A DNA stretch of 64,000 nucleotides from Dyella_A ginsengisoli (GTDB lineage: Bacteria > Pseudomonadota > Gammaproteobacteria > Xanthomonadales > Rhodanobacteraceae): positions 186,001 to 250,000 of the forward strand of contig NZ_JADIKM010000001.1 of NCBI RefSeq assembly GCF_044904665.1, given 5' to 3'. Below the pieces are notes generated by a model that ran no database searches, had not been told where the DNA came from, and worked only from the letters and a program-made list of their open reading frames with translations. The stretch's first letter is position 1; each line of letters opens with the position of its first letter. Below are positions 1 to 7,258 of the stretch, in pieces. The position numbers were made by a program, and so were the translations under genes.

Positions 1-320
1 CTGTAGTACCCGGCCAGCGCCTGGCGCTCGTCGGTGGTCAGCGCCGTGGCGACGGGCTTCATCACCGGGTTGTCGCGCGTGCCGTCGGCAAAGCTGTCGA
101 GCTGGCGCCGCAGGTAGCTGGCGTCGAGTCCGGCCAGCCGCGGAAAGCCGGCGGCGGCCTGGCCGCCACCGTCGGCACCGTGGCAGCCCAGGCAGGGCGG
201 CGCGCCCTTGCCGTTGCCCTGTGTGGCGAGCTGCGCGGCGTCCATCGCATGCGCCGTCGGCGCGGCTAGGGCGGCGGCTGCCAGTGCACATGCGGCCACG
301 ACACTCCATCGAAAGTTCAT
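1..320 (-). CDS. Periplasmic class I cytochrome c (3' end outside window)
   Basis: Read on the minus strand, an ATG at 318-320 opens a protein with a short signal peptide ending near THA-MDA. A single heme-attachment motif CLGCH follows about 45 residues in, with the downstream GFPRLAGL stretch typical of small soluble c-type cytochromes (c4/c5-like). A good Shine-Dalgarno (AGGGAGA) precedes the ATG. It lies 36 bp downstream of the DsrE gene on the same strand, so the three genes probably form one operon and the cytochrome would accept electrons in a periplasmic sulfur-related reaction. The frame is open to the window edge, so the Met ligand region and C-terminus are not visible. The fold call is firm; the role is inferred from context. 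Confidence 0.85.
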   Translation of the reverse strand, partial: MNFRWSVVAACALAAAALAAPTAHAMDAAQLATQGNGKGAPPCLGCHGADGGGQAAAGFPRLAGLDASYLRRQLDSFADGTRDNPVMKPVATALTTDERQALAGYY

Positions 321-356
321 CGTGCGTTCTCCCTGCGGCTCCCGAACGTGGGGCTG

Positions 357-899
357 CTATAGCGGCATCAGGGCGTAGCCCTGTTGCTGCAAGTCGGCGA
401 TGGTGGTCAACGCTGACAGGGCCAGCGAGACGTGGCGGTCGATCGCCTCGTACGGGTAGTCGTGCTCGGCCACCGCCTGCCCGCACACCGCCACGTCGAC
501 ACCTGCGGCGCGCAGGCGGGCGATCACCGGCAGGTTGGGGTTGTCCTGGCCGAACGCGGTGCGGTAGTGCGCATCGTCCAGCACCAGTGGCGTGGCGGCG
601 CCGGAGGCCACCGCGACGAAGTGCAGATGTTCCAGCGGCACGCCCGCGCCGGTGTAAAGATTCACGCTGCGCGCGAGCCGCTGCAGGCCCGGATTGAGCT
701 GGTCGGGCTTGCCTGCGCCGGTGAGGCTGAAAACCACCTTGTACGAGGCCGTGGCATCGGGTTGGTAATGCGCCTGCGGCAGCGGGTGGATCCGCCCGGC
801 GCCCTCGATGGTGGGCGTGATCCAGAAGCCCTCGGCCGCCATGGCGCCAGCGCTGGTCAAGGCGAGACCCAGCACGGCGGCCAGCGTGGCGGGTTTCAT
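357..899 (-). CDS. Periplasmic DsrE/DsrF-family sulfur protein (internal start)
   Basis: An internal ATG at 897-899, preceded by a GGGGA ribosome-binding sequence, starts a 180-residue protein with a classic signal peptide ending GAMA-AEG. The DsrE-like domain that follows contains the motif VAVCGQA, whose Cys corresponds to the sulfur-carrying Cys of DsrE/TusD proteins. The C-terminal Leu-rich helix is typical of secreted members of the family. It shares its frame with the upstream ArsR-type repressor, with no stop between them, and is followed after 36 bp by a cytochrome c gene. Known family members bind or relay sulfur; a periplasmic role in sulfide or persulfide handling is inferred from the signal peptide and the neighbours. 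Confidence 0.75.
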   Translation of the reverse strand: MKPATLAAVLGLALTSAGAMAAEGFWITPTIEGAGRIHPLPQAHYQPDATASYKVVFSLTGAGKPDQLNPGLQRLARSVNLYTGAGVPLEHLHFVAVASGAATPLVLDDAHYRTAFGQDNPNLPVIARLRAAGVDVAVCGQAVAEHDYPYEAIDRHVSLALSALTTIADLQQQGYALMPL

Positions 900-1238
900 C
901 GGATCGTCCCCTGGCGGTTCCGCCAGGGCCGGGACCTCGGCACACAGGCTGGTGAGCAGCGCGGGCAGCTGGCCGGAGGCCTCGCTGCCCAGCCGGTAGA
1001 ACAGCTGGCGCGCCTGTCGTCGCTGTTCCACCAGGCCCTCGTCGCGCATGCGCGACAGGTGCTGCGACAACGCGGACGGCGCAATGCCCAGCTGCATCGA
1101 CAGGTCTCCCGCGCTGCTCTCGCCATCACGAAACAGCCGGCACAACACCAGCAGGCGGGATGGATGCGCGAGCGCCTGCAGCAATCGGGCGGTGTCGTGC
1201 GCGCGCTGGTGCAGGAGGGGCAGAGTTTCTTTATTCAT
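357..1238 (-). CDS. ArsR-family (BigR/SqrR-like) repressor reading through into a DsrE domain
   Basis: This is a single open frame of 293 codons. Residues 1-105 are an ArsR winged helix (SALSQHLSRMRDEGLV recognition region). Cys33 and Cys99 are 66 residues apart, the same separation as the persulfide-sensing cysteine pair of BigR/SqrR. There is no stop codon after this domain. The frame continues through an internal Met114 with a complete signal peptide and then a DsrE domain, and a secretion signal in mid-protein makes one working fusion unlikely. I read it as a repressor gene that has lost its stop and overlaps its neighbour in frame. The start ATG at 1236-1238 overlaps a perfect palindrome, which suggests autoregulation by sulfide or persulfide. 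Sensing is inferred from the Cys spacing only. Confidence 0.8.
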   Translation of the reverse strand: MNKETLPLLHQRAHDTARLLQALAHPSRLLVLCRLFRDGESSAGDLSMQLGIAPSALSQHLSRMRDEGLVEQRRQARQLFYRLGSEASGQLPALLTSLCAEVPALAEPPGDDPMKPATLAAVLGLALTSAGAMAAEGFWITPTIEGAGRIHPLPQAHYQPDATASYKVVFSLTGAGKPDQLNPGLQRLARSVNLYTGAGVPLEHLHFVAVASGAATPLVLDDAHYRTAFGQDNPNLPVIARLRAAGVDVAVCGQAVAEHDYPYEAIDRHVSLALSALTTIADLQQQGYALMPL

Positions 1239-1252
1239 ATTTCAGTGAAATA
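1238..1252 (-). promoter_or_regulatory. Palindromic operator at the arsR start codon
   Basis: TATTTCA-G-TGAAATA is a perfect 7-1-7 inverted repeat in an AT-rich pocket of GC-rich DNA, beginning at the last base of the arsR start codon. ArsR-family repressors commonly bind such AT-rich palindromes in their own promoters. Binding here would also block translation initiation or early elongation. The operator role is inferred from symmetry and position. Confidence 0.55.
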
Positions 1253-1403
1253 AACATTGACCGATTCTGCCCGGCCCGGTCCGGTTTGTCATCCTGCGCG
1301 GCCGCCGGGCCTCAACCCTTGGGCCGTAACACTTTGCATGCCCAGGCGCGGCCAGCCGGCGATCCGATGAAAGATTTTGCTCGCGCAAAGGCTGCGACCG
1401 AGA

Positions 1404-1439
1404 TATTTGCCTTGACAAATAAACTTCGGGCAATAGAAT
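1404..1439 (+). promoter_or_regulatory. Promoter with overlapping MarR-type operator
   Basis: TTGACA (1412-1417) and TAGAAT (1434-1439), spaced 16 bp, form a near-consensus sigma-70 promoter. The inverted repeat TATTTG-N6-CAAATA (1404-1421) overlaps the -35, as expected for autorepression by the MarR-type gene that follows. The predicted transcription start is about 1446, almost at the ATG at 1448. No Shine-Dalgarno is visible, so the transcript may be leaderless. Confidence 0.7.
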
Positions 1440-1447
1440 GCGCGGCC

Positions 1448-1915
1448 ATGAACGCTGTCACCCCCACCACTCCCATCCTCAAGGGCCCCGCCGAAAGCCT
1501 CGGCGTGTTGCTCGGCCTGGTCCGTTCCGAAATCGTCCGCGCGATGGAAGCCGAGCTGGCCGCGCAGGACATCGATCTGCGCTTCACCCAGTTCCTGATC
1601 CTCAAGCGGCTGTCCCGGCTCGGCCCGATGAGCGCCAGCGAGCTGGCTCGCTCGGTGGAGCTCGACGGCGGCGCCATGACGCGCCAGCTCGACCAGCTCG
1701 AAGCCAAGGGCTTCCTGCGCCGCACGCCGCACGAGCAGGACCGCCGCGCGCTGCGCATCGAGCTCACCGATGCCGGCAACGCGCTGTGGCAGCAGCTCAC
1801 CGACTGCAACGATCGCGTGCTGGAAGCGGCCCAGCGCTCGCTCAGCCTCACCGAGCGCGAACAACTGCATGACTACCTGGAACGCGTGCTGCACGCGCTG
1901 CGCGACAAGTCCTGA
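1448..1915 (+). CDS. MarR-family transcriptional regulator of the efflux operon
   Basis: This 155-residue protein has a MarR winged helix-turn-helix: SASELARSVELDGGAMTRQLDQ is the recognition region, followed by the wing with EQDRRALRIELTDAG. It resembles EmrR/MprA-type repressors that sense hydrophobic toxicants and control EmrAB pumps. The ATG at 1448 was chosen because the promoter at 1412-1439 places the transcript start within a few bases of it; the longer frame upstream runs through the promoter. It is followed 34 bp later by the outer-membrane channel and the EmrA/EmrB-like genes. Ligand identity cannot be read from sequence. Confidence 0.88.
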   Translation: MNAVTPTTPILKGPAESLGVLLGLVRSEIVRAMEAELAAQDIDLRFTQFLILKRLSRLGPMSASELARSVELDGGAMTRQLDQLEAKGFLRRTPHEQDRRALRIELTDAGNALWQQLTDCNDRVLEAAQRSLSLTEREQLHDYLERVLHALRDKS

Positions 1916-1949
1916 TATTCCCGCCCCGACTCCCCTTTCCCCAGAGATC

Positions 1950-3440
1950 ATGACCATGCGTCTGCATTCTTTCGCCGCAGGCATCGGGCTCGCCCTGGCG
2001 TTGGCCGGCTGCGCCAGCAGCGGCGGCCTGCACACCAACGGCACGCCGACCGATCCGTCCGCGCTCGCCACTGCGCAAAGCCTGGCCCGCCTGCATGCGG
2101 CCGAGGCCAGCTGGCCGAGCGAGGACTGGTGGACCGCGCTGGGCGATCCCCAGCTCGACGCGCTGATCAACGAGGCCTTGCGCGACAACCCCAGTCTGGC
2201 CGTGGCCGACGCCCGCGCCCGCGCCGCCCAATCCGAAGTGGGCAGCGCCAACGCCGCGCGCGGCCCCAGCGTGAATGCCGGCGCCGCCGTGTCCGGCGCT
2301 CATCCGCCCTCCACCGTGGTGCCAGCGGACGTCGGTGGTGGCCACTTCATTACCGCCAAGTACGCCTACGCCAGCTTCAACTGGGGGCTGGACCTGTGGG
2401 GCGGCAAGAAGGCCGCATGGGAGGCCGCGGTCGGCGAGGCCAAGGCGGCAGACGTCGAGACGCGTGCCGCGCGCATCGAGCTGTCCACCAACGTGGCGCG
2501 CGCCTATGCGCAGCTCGGCTACGCGTTCGCCCAGAAGGATGTCGCCGACGCCGAGTTCAAGCGCGCCAGCGAGGCGCGCCAGCTGACCCGCCAGCGCGTC
2601 GACGCGGGCGTGGACAGCACGCTGCAGCTCAAGCAGGGCGACGCCGAGGTGGCGCAGGCCCAGCGCGAGCAGGCGGTGGCCGACCGCGCCGTGGATACCG
2701 CCCGCTCGGCGCTGTCGGTGCTGCTGGGCAAGGGGCCGGACCGCGGCCTGGCGATCGGCCGTCCGGCGGTGCTGCAGCCGGCCGCGGTGGCGGTGCCGGC
2801 GGACCTGTCGGCCGAGCTGATCGGCCATCGCCCGGACCTGGTCGCCGCGCGCTGGCGGGTCGAGGCGGCGCAGAAAGACATCAAGGCGGCCAAGACCGAG
2901 TTCCTGCCCAACCTCAGCATCGGTGCGCTGGCCGGCGTGCTCGCCACCGGCGGCACCAGCGTGTTCCAGCTGCCGGCGCGGTTCTACCAGCTCGGCCCCA
3001 CGCTGAGCCTGCCGATCTACGACGGCGGGCGCCTGCGCGCCAACCTCGATCGCAAGGACGCCGCCTACGATCTGGCCGTAGCGCAGTACAACCAGACCCT
3101 GGTCGCCGCGGTGAACGAAGTGGCCGACGACCTTTCCGGCCTGAGCTCGCTCGCCACCCAGATCGACGCCCAGCAGCGCGCGCTCGACGCGGCGACACAG
3201 GCGTGGGATCTGGCCAGCCAGCGCTACCACGCCGGCGTGGGCAGCTACCTCGAGGCGCTCAGCGTACGCCAGCAGCTGCTGCAGGCCGAGCAGGGCCTCG
3301 CCGCGCTGAAGGCGCAGCAGGTCGACCTTTCAGTGCAGCTGCTCGCCGCGCTCGGCGGCGGCTACCAGCCGCGCAGCGCCGACGTCGTACCGCCCGCCGC
3401 TCCCGCTGCCCACTCCTCCTCCCCTTCCGATCATTCCTGA
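1950..3440 (+). CDS. NodT-family outer-membrane efflux lipoprotein (TolC-like)
   Basis: The 496-residue protein has a lipoprotein signal with the lipobox ALAGC, then two repeats of the outer-membrane efflux protein fold (long alpha-hairpins and short beta segments). The conserved GGxxxAxLDRKDAAYDLAVAQYNQ-type stretch lies in the second half. It would be the outer-membrane channel of the tripartite pump whose adaptor and transporter are the next two genes (9 bp and about 70 bp gaps). The ATG at 1950 (or 1956) gives the lipoprotein signal directly; the longer upstream frame overlaps the MarR gene and was rejected. Family length is typical. Confidence 0.9.
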   Translation: MTMRLHSFAAGIGLALALAGCASSGGLHTNGTPTDPSALATAQSLARLHAAEASWPSEDWWTALGDPQLDALINEALRDNPSLAVADARARAAQSEVGSANAARGPSVNAGAAVSGAHPPSTVVPADVGGGHFITAKYAYASFNWGLDLWGGKKAAWEAAVGEAKAADVETRAARIELSTNVARAYAQLGYAFAQKDVADAEFKRASEARQLTRQRVDAGVDSTLQLKQGDAEVAQAQREQAVADRAVDTARSALSVLLGKGPDRGLAIGRPAVLQPAAVAVPADLSAELIGHRPDLVAARWRVEAAQKDIKAAKTEFLPNLSIGALAGVLATGGTSVFQLPARFYQLGPTLSLPIYDGGRLRANLDRKDAAYDLAVAQYNQTLVAAVNEVADDLSGLSSLATQIDAQQRALDAATQAWDLASQRYHAGVGSYLEALSVRQQLLQAEQGLAALKAQQVDLSVQLLAALGGGYQPRSADVVPPAAPAAHSSSPSDHS

Positions 3441-3449
3441 GGCCTGACC

Positions 3450-4652
3450 ATGTCCAGCCAACCCTCCACTCCGGCCGACACCCAGGCCGGCACGCCGGCC
3501 AAGCCGGTCAACAGCCGTCGCGGCTTCTTCCTGCGCCTGCTCGGCGTGGTGGTGGTGCTTGCCGCCATCGCCTGGACCGCGTGGTACTTCCTCGACGGTC
3601 GCTGGTACGAGAGCACCGACGACGCCTACATCAACGGCAACGTGGTGCAGATCACCCCGCAGCTACCGGGCACCGTGGTGAGCATCGGCGCCGACGACGG
3701 CGACCGGGTGCACGCGGGCGACGTACTGGTGCGCCTGGACAAGAGCAATGCGGAGGTCGCGCTGGCCGAGGCCAAGGCCAACCTCGCCAACACCGTGCGC
3801 AAGGTGCGCGGCCTGTACAACAGCGTGACCAGCGCGCAGGCCGACGTGGCCGCGCGCCAGGTGGCCGTGGACAAGGCCCGCGCCGACTACGACCGCCGCA
3901 AGAACCTGGCCAGGACCGGCGCCATCTCCGCCGAGGAGCTGGCGCACGCCCGCGATGCGCTGGCCGCCGCCGAAAGCGGGCTGACCAACGCACAGCAGCA
4001 GTACAACACCTCCAGGGTGCTGGTCGACGACACCGTGGTCGCCTCGCATCCGGACGTCCAGATGGCTGCCGCCAAGCTGCGTGCCGCCTACCTCGACGAT
4101 CTGCGTACCACCATCGTGGCGCCGGTGGATGGCTACGTCGCCAAGCGCTCGGTGCAACTCGGTCAGCGCGTGGCGCCGGGCATGGCGATGATGGCGGTGG
4201 TGCCGCTGCACCAGGTGTGGATCGACGCCAACTTCAAGGAAACCCAGCTCACCCACATGCGCATCGGCCAGCCGGTGGACATCACCAGCGACGTGTACGG
4301 CAGTGACGTGACCTACAAGGGCAAGGTGCAGAGCCTGGGCGTGGGCACCGGCAGCGCGTTCTCGCTGCTGCCGGCGCAGAACGCCACCGGCAACTGGATC
4401 AAGATCGTGCAGCGCGTGCCGGTGCGCATCGTGTTCACCGAGCCGAAGCAGCTCGACGCGCACCCGCTGCGCATCGGCCTGTCCAGCAACGTGGAGGTGA
4501 GCCTGCACGACCAGAACGGCCCGATGCTGGCGCAGCAGTCGCCGACCTCGCCGGTGCTTAACACCGACGTGTACGACAAGCAGCTGGCTCTGGCCGACAC
4601 CGTCATCGCGCAGATCATCCACGCCAACATGGCCGGCGGTAAGGGCAAGTAA
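3450..4652 (+). CDS. emrA: EmrA/HlyD-type membrane fusion protein
   Basis: The 400-residue periplasmic adaptor has a short cytoplasmic N-terminus, one membrane helix (about 26-47), and the STDDAYINGNVVQITPQ strand typical of EmrA. The biotinyl-lipoyl half-motifs flank an alpha-helical hairpin (about 100-200), followed by beta-barrel sequence containing IVAPVDGYVAKRSVQLGQ. It would link the MFS transporter downstream to the NodT channel upstream. The start ATG has a GAGG ribosome-binding sequence. The family assignment is firm; the name emrA marks homology, not a tested substrate. Confidence 0.9.
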   Translation: MSSQPSTPADTQAGTPAKPVNSRRGFFLRLLGVVVVLAAIAWTAWYFLDGRWYESTDDAYINGNVVQITPQLPGTVVSIGADDGDRVHAGDVLVRLDKSNAEVALAEAKANLANTVRKVRGLYNSVTSAQADVAARQVAVDKARADYDRRKNLARTGAISAEELAHARDALAAAESGLTNAQQQYNTSRVLVDDTVVASHPDVQMAAAKLRAAYLDDLRTTIVAPVDGYVAKRSVQLGQRVAPGMAMMAVVPLHQVWIDANFKETQLTHMRIGQPVDITSDVYGSDVTYKGKVQSLGVGTGSAFSLLPAQNATGNWIKIVQRVPVRIVFTEPKQLDAHPLRIGLSSNVEVSLHDQNGPMLAQQSPTSPVLNTDVYDKQLALADTVIAQIIHANMAGGKGK

Positions 4653-4724
4653 GGCCGACCGCCGCGCCGGTGCCGCCGTCCCCACGGCGGCGCCGGCTCC
4701 TCCCCCGTCCCCTATCGAGCCGTC

Positions 4725-6251
4725 ATGAGCACAGCCTTCCGTCCACCCAATCTGGCGCTGACCACGGTCGGCCTGTCGCTGGCCACCTTCATGCAGGTGC
4801 TGGACACGACGATCGCCAACGTGTCGTTGCCGACCATCGCCGGCAATCTCGGCGTGAGCTCGAACCAGAGCACGTGGGTGATCACCTCGTTCGCGGTGAG
4901 CATGGCGATCGCGCTGCCGCTCACCGGCTTCCTCACCCGCCGCTTCGGCGAGGTGAAGCTGTTCATCTGGTCGACCCTGCTGTTCGCGCTCACCTCGTTC
5001 CTGTGCGGCATCTCGCAGAGCATGGGCATGCTGATCCTGTTCCGCGCGATCCAGGGCGCGGTGGCCGGCCCGATGTATCCGATCACGCAGAGTCTGCTGA
5101 TCTCGATCTACCCGCCGGCCAAGCGCGGCATGGCGCTGGCGCTGCTGGCGATGGTGACGGTGGTGGCGCCGATCGCCGGCCCGATCCTGGGCGGCCTGAT
5201 CACCGACAACTACTCGTGGCCGTGGATCTTCTTCATCAACGTGCCGATCGGCATCTTCGCCTCGATGGTGGTGGGCGCGCAGATGAAGGGTCGCGAGGAA
5301 AAGACCGAGCGGCCGAAGATCGACTACGTCGGCCTGGTCACCCTGATCATCGGCGTGGGTGCGTTGCAGGTGGTGCTGGACAAGGGCAACGACGAGGACT
5401 GGTTCAACTCCCAGTTCATTGTCATCACCAGCATCGTCTCGGCGGTGGCGCTGGCGGTCTTCCTGATCTGGGAACTCACCGACAAGGACCCGATCGTCAA
5501 CCTCAAACTGTTCCGCCACCGCAACTTCAGTGCGGGCACGCTGGCGCTGGTGCTGGCCTATGCGGCGTTCTTCTCGATCGGCCTGATGGTGCCGCTTTGG
5601 CTGCAGCGCAATCTGGGCTACACCTCCACCTGGGCCGGCTACGCCACCGCGCCGCTGGGCATCATCCCGGTGCTGCTCACCTTCATCGTGGGCAAGTACG
5701 CCAGCCGGGTGGACCTGCGCTGGCTGGCGAGTGCAGCCTTCCTGGTGATGGGCATGACCTGCTTCATGCGCTCGGACTTCTACCTGCAGATCGACTTCTA
5801 CCACGTGGCGATGGTGCAGCTGCTGCAGGGGCTGGGCGTGGCGCTGTTCTTCATGCCGGTGCTGTCGATCCTGCTGTCGGATCTGCAGCAGAACGAGATC
5901 GCGGCGGGCTCGGGCCTGGCCACCTTCCTGCGCACGCTGGGCGGCAGCTTCGCCGCCTCGCTCACCACCTTCATGTGGGAGCGTCGTGCGGTCACCCATC
6001 ACGCGCAGCTGGCCGAGCAGATCACCCCGTACAACCCCACCGCGCAGGCGGCGCTGCAGCAGGTCGGCCACGGCGACACCACGTCGGCGGCGGCCAGCAT
6101 CAACCAGATGATCACCCAGCAGGGCTATCAGATCTCCTTCAACGAGGTGTTCCACGTGCTGGGCTGGATCTTCCTGAGCCTGATCCTGGTGATCTGGCTG
6201 GCCAAGCCCCCGTTCGGCGCCAAGCCGGGGCCGGCCGCCGGCGGACATTGA
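4725..6251 (+). CDS. emrB: EmrB-type DHA2 major facilitator drug exporter
   Basis: The 508-residue inner-membrane protein has about 14 hydrophobic segments. It begins with the DHA2 signature around MQVLDTTIANVSLPTIAG and the STWVITSF motif in helix 2. Proteins of this family use the proton gradient to export hydrophobic drugs through an EmrA adaptor and a TolC-like channel, and both partners lie immediately upstream in the same direction. Length and topology are usual. Expression is presumably set by the MarR-type gene at the head of the operon. Confidence 0.92.
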   Translation: MSTAFRPPNLALTTVGLSLATFMQVLDTTIANVSLPTIAGNLGVSSNQSTWVITSFAVSMAIALPLTGFLTRRFGEVKLFIWSTLLFALTSFLCGISQSMGMLILFRAIQGAVAGPMYPITQSLLISIYPPAKRGMALALLAMVTVVAPIAGPILGGLITDNYSWPWIFFINVPIGIFASMVVGAQMKGREEKTERPKIDYVGLVTLIIGVGALQVVLDKGNDEDWFNSQFIVITSIVSAVALAVFLIWELTDKDPIVNLKLFRHRNFSAGTLALVLAYAAFFSIGLMVPLWLQRNLGYTSTWAGYATAPLGIIPVLLTFIVGKYASRVDLRWLASAAFLVMGMTCFMRSDFYLQIDFYHVAMVQLLQGLGVALFFMPVLSILLSDLQQNEIAAGSGLATFLRTLGGSFAASLTTFMWERRAVTHHAQLAEQITPYNPTAQAALQQVGHGDTTSAAASINQMITQQGYQISFNEVFHVLGWIFLSLILVIWLAKPPFGAKPGPAAGGH

Positions 6252-6348
6252 GCGTGGCGTGGCCCTCGCGCGGCCTTCAGACAATTTGAACGGGGCGGGG
6301 ACTAGGGTTTTCAGGCTGTATCCCGATCATCCCTTCAGGAGAACGTCC

Positions 6349-6666
6349 ATGATCCGCACTCTTACCGCTTCCCTGCTCGTCCTTGCTCTGGGCACTGGCG
6401 CTGTGCTCGCTCAGGACACCATGCCGCCCGCCGCCTCCAGCGCCGGCGGCATGATGCAACCGATGCGCATGCAGCGCATGGCCGGAATGAACGTGAAGGG
6501 CAGACACCTCATGCCGGCCACGGTGACCGCCGCCGATGCGAGCACCGGCATCGTCGACGTCGATGCCGGCGGCATGGCGCTCAAGCTGCATTTTCCGCCG
6601 GCCGCCATGAAGGACCTCAAGGCCGGCGACAAGATCACCGTGCACATGGGCTTCAGCCAGCCGTGA
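6349..6666 (+). CDS. Small secreted Met-rich protein at the head of the copper region
   Basis: The 105-residue protein has a signal peptide ending VLA-QDT, a Met-rich linker (MMQPMRMQRMAGM) and a small beta-rich domain ending DLKAGDKITVHMGF. The pattern resembles CusF-like periplasmic OB-fold copper chaperones, but the W-P-A-M-T-M copper site of CusF is absent. The ATG at 6349 has a strong AGGAGA ribosome-binding sequence. It lies just upstream of copL-copA-copB, so a role in periplasmic copper buffering is plausible but not shown. Confidence 0.6.
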   Translation: MIRTLTASLLVLALGTGAVLAQDTMPPAASSAGGMMQPMRMQRMAGMNVKGRHLMPATVTAADASTGIVDVDAGGMALKLHFPPAAMKDLKAGDKITVHMGFSQP

Positions 6667-6689
6667 ACCGCATGGAGCTTGCTCCAGCG

Positions 6690-6718
6690 TTGAGCGTCCC
6701 CCCGACAGCGCCTAAGCT
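6690..6718 (+). promoter_or_regulatory. Predicted copL promoter, near-leaderless
   Basis: TTGAGC (6690-6695) and TAAGCT (6713-6718) are spaced 17 bp. The expected transcription start falls at about 6725, on the ATG of copL, and no Shine-Dalgarno precedes that ATG. The boxes match consensus only moderately, so this is a prediction. Confidence 0.45.
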
Positions 6719-6724
6719 TTGCCG

Positions 6725-7153
6725 ATGACTGCATCACCACGCCCGCTGCCGCCTCGTGCCATCCGCCTCTGGGCGATGAGCCTGCTGGCGTGGCTGATGC
6801 TGGTGCTCAACGCGGCGCATGCCGTGCCGATGGCGGCGATGGCGCGCGCCGGCCACGCGGCGGCGACCTCCTTGATGTCGATGCCGGCCGCCACGACCAC
6901 GGGCACGGCGTGCGACCACGCCGGCGTCGGTCATGGGCAGGCGCCGGAGCACTTCGCCCACTCCGACCACTGCTGCAGCGCCGGCACGAGCAGTGCGTCG
7001 TGTCATTGCCCCACCCTGTGCGCGCCGGCACTGCTGCCGGTGCCCGATCTGGTGTTCGCCACCCTTGCGCCCGCCGGTAGCCCCACTCGCGGCGCGATTG
7101 GCGCCGCCCCGCAACGTCCCGGCCGGCCGCCGCTGCGACCGCCGCTGCACTGA
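6725..7153 (+). CDS. copL: CopL-type metal-binding regulatory protein
   Basis: The 142-residue secreted protein has a signal peptide ending HAVPMA, many His/Met residues, and a Cys cluster (HCCSAGTSS, SCHCPTLC). The C-terminal Pro/Arg tail resembles that of CopL, the small protein needed for copper-induced expression of copAB in Xanthomonas. It directly precedes copA and copB, as CopL does. TTG at 6719 is an alternative start; ATG at 6725 was chosen. Identification rests on size, composition, tail and gene order. Confidence 0.7.
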   Translation: MTASPRPLPPRAIRLWAMSLLAWLMLVLNAAHAVPMAAMARAGHAAATSLMSMPAATTTGTACDHAGVGHGQAPEHFAHSDHCCSAGTSSASCHCPTLCAPALLPVPDLVFATLAPAGSPTRGAIGAAPQRPGRPPLRPPLH

Positions 7154-7258
7154 CTCTCCCTGCGTCCCGAGATGGCCCCGCCGCGTAGCTTCCCCGGCGC
7201 GGGCCCGTGATGTTGCCACGCACCGGTTCGGCCGCGCGCCGCATGATGGAGAGTTCGC

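Noticed and set aside
1160..1447. Longer form of the MarR protein starting at 1160
   Set aside because: It would run through a near-consensus promoter and operator and add non-family sequence.
3663..6284. 873-codon minus-strand ORF across the efflux genes
   Set aside because: Low-complexity antisense of emrA and emrB caused by high GC at third positions.
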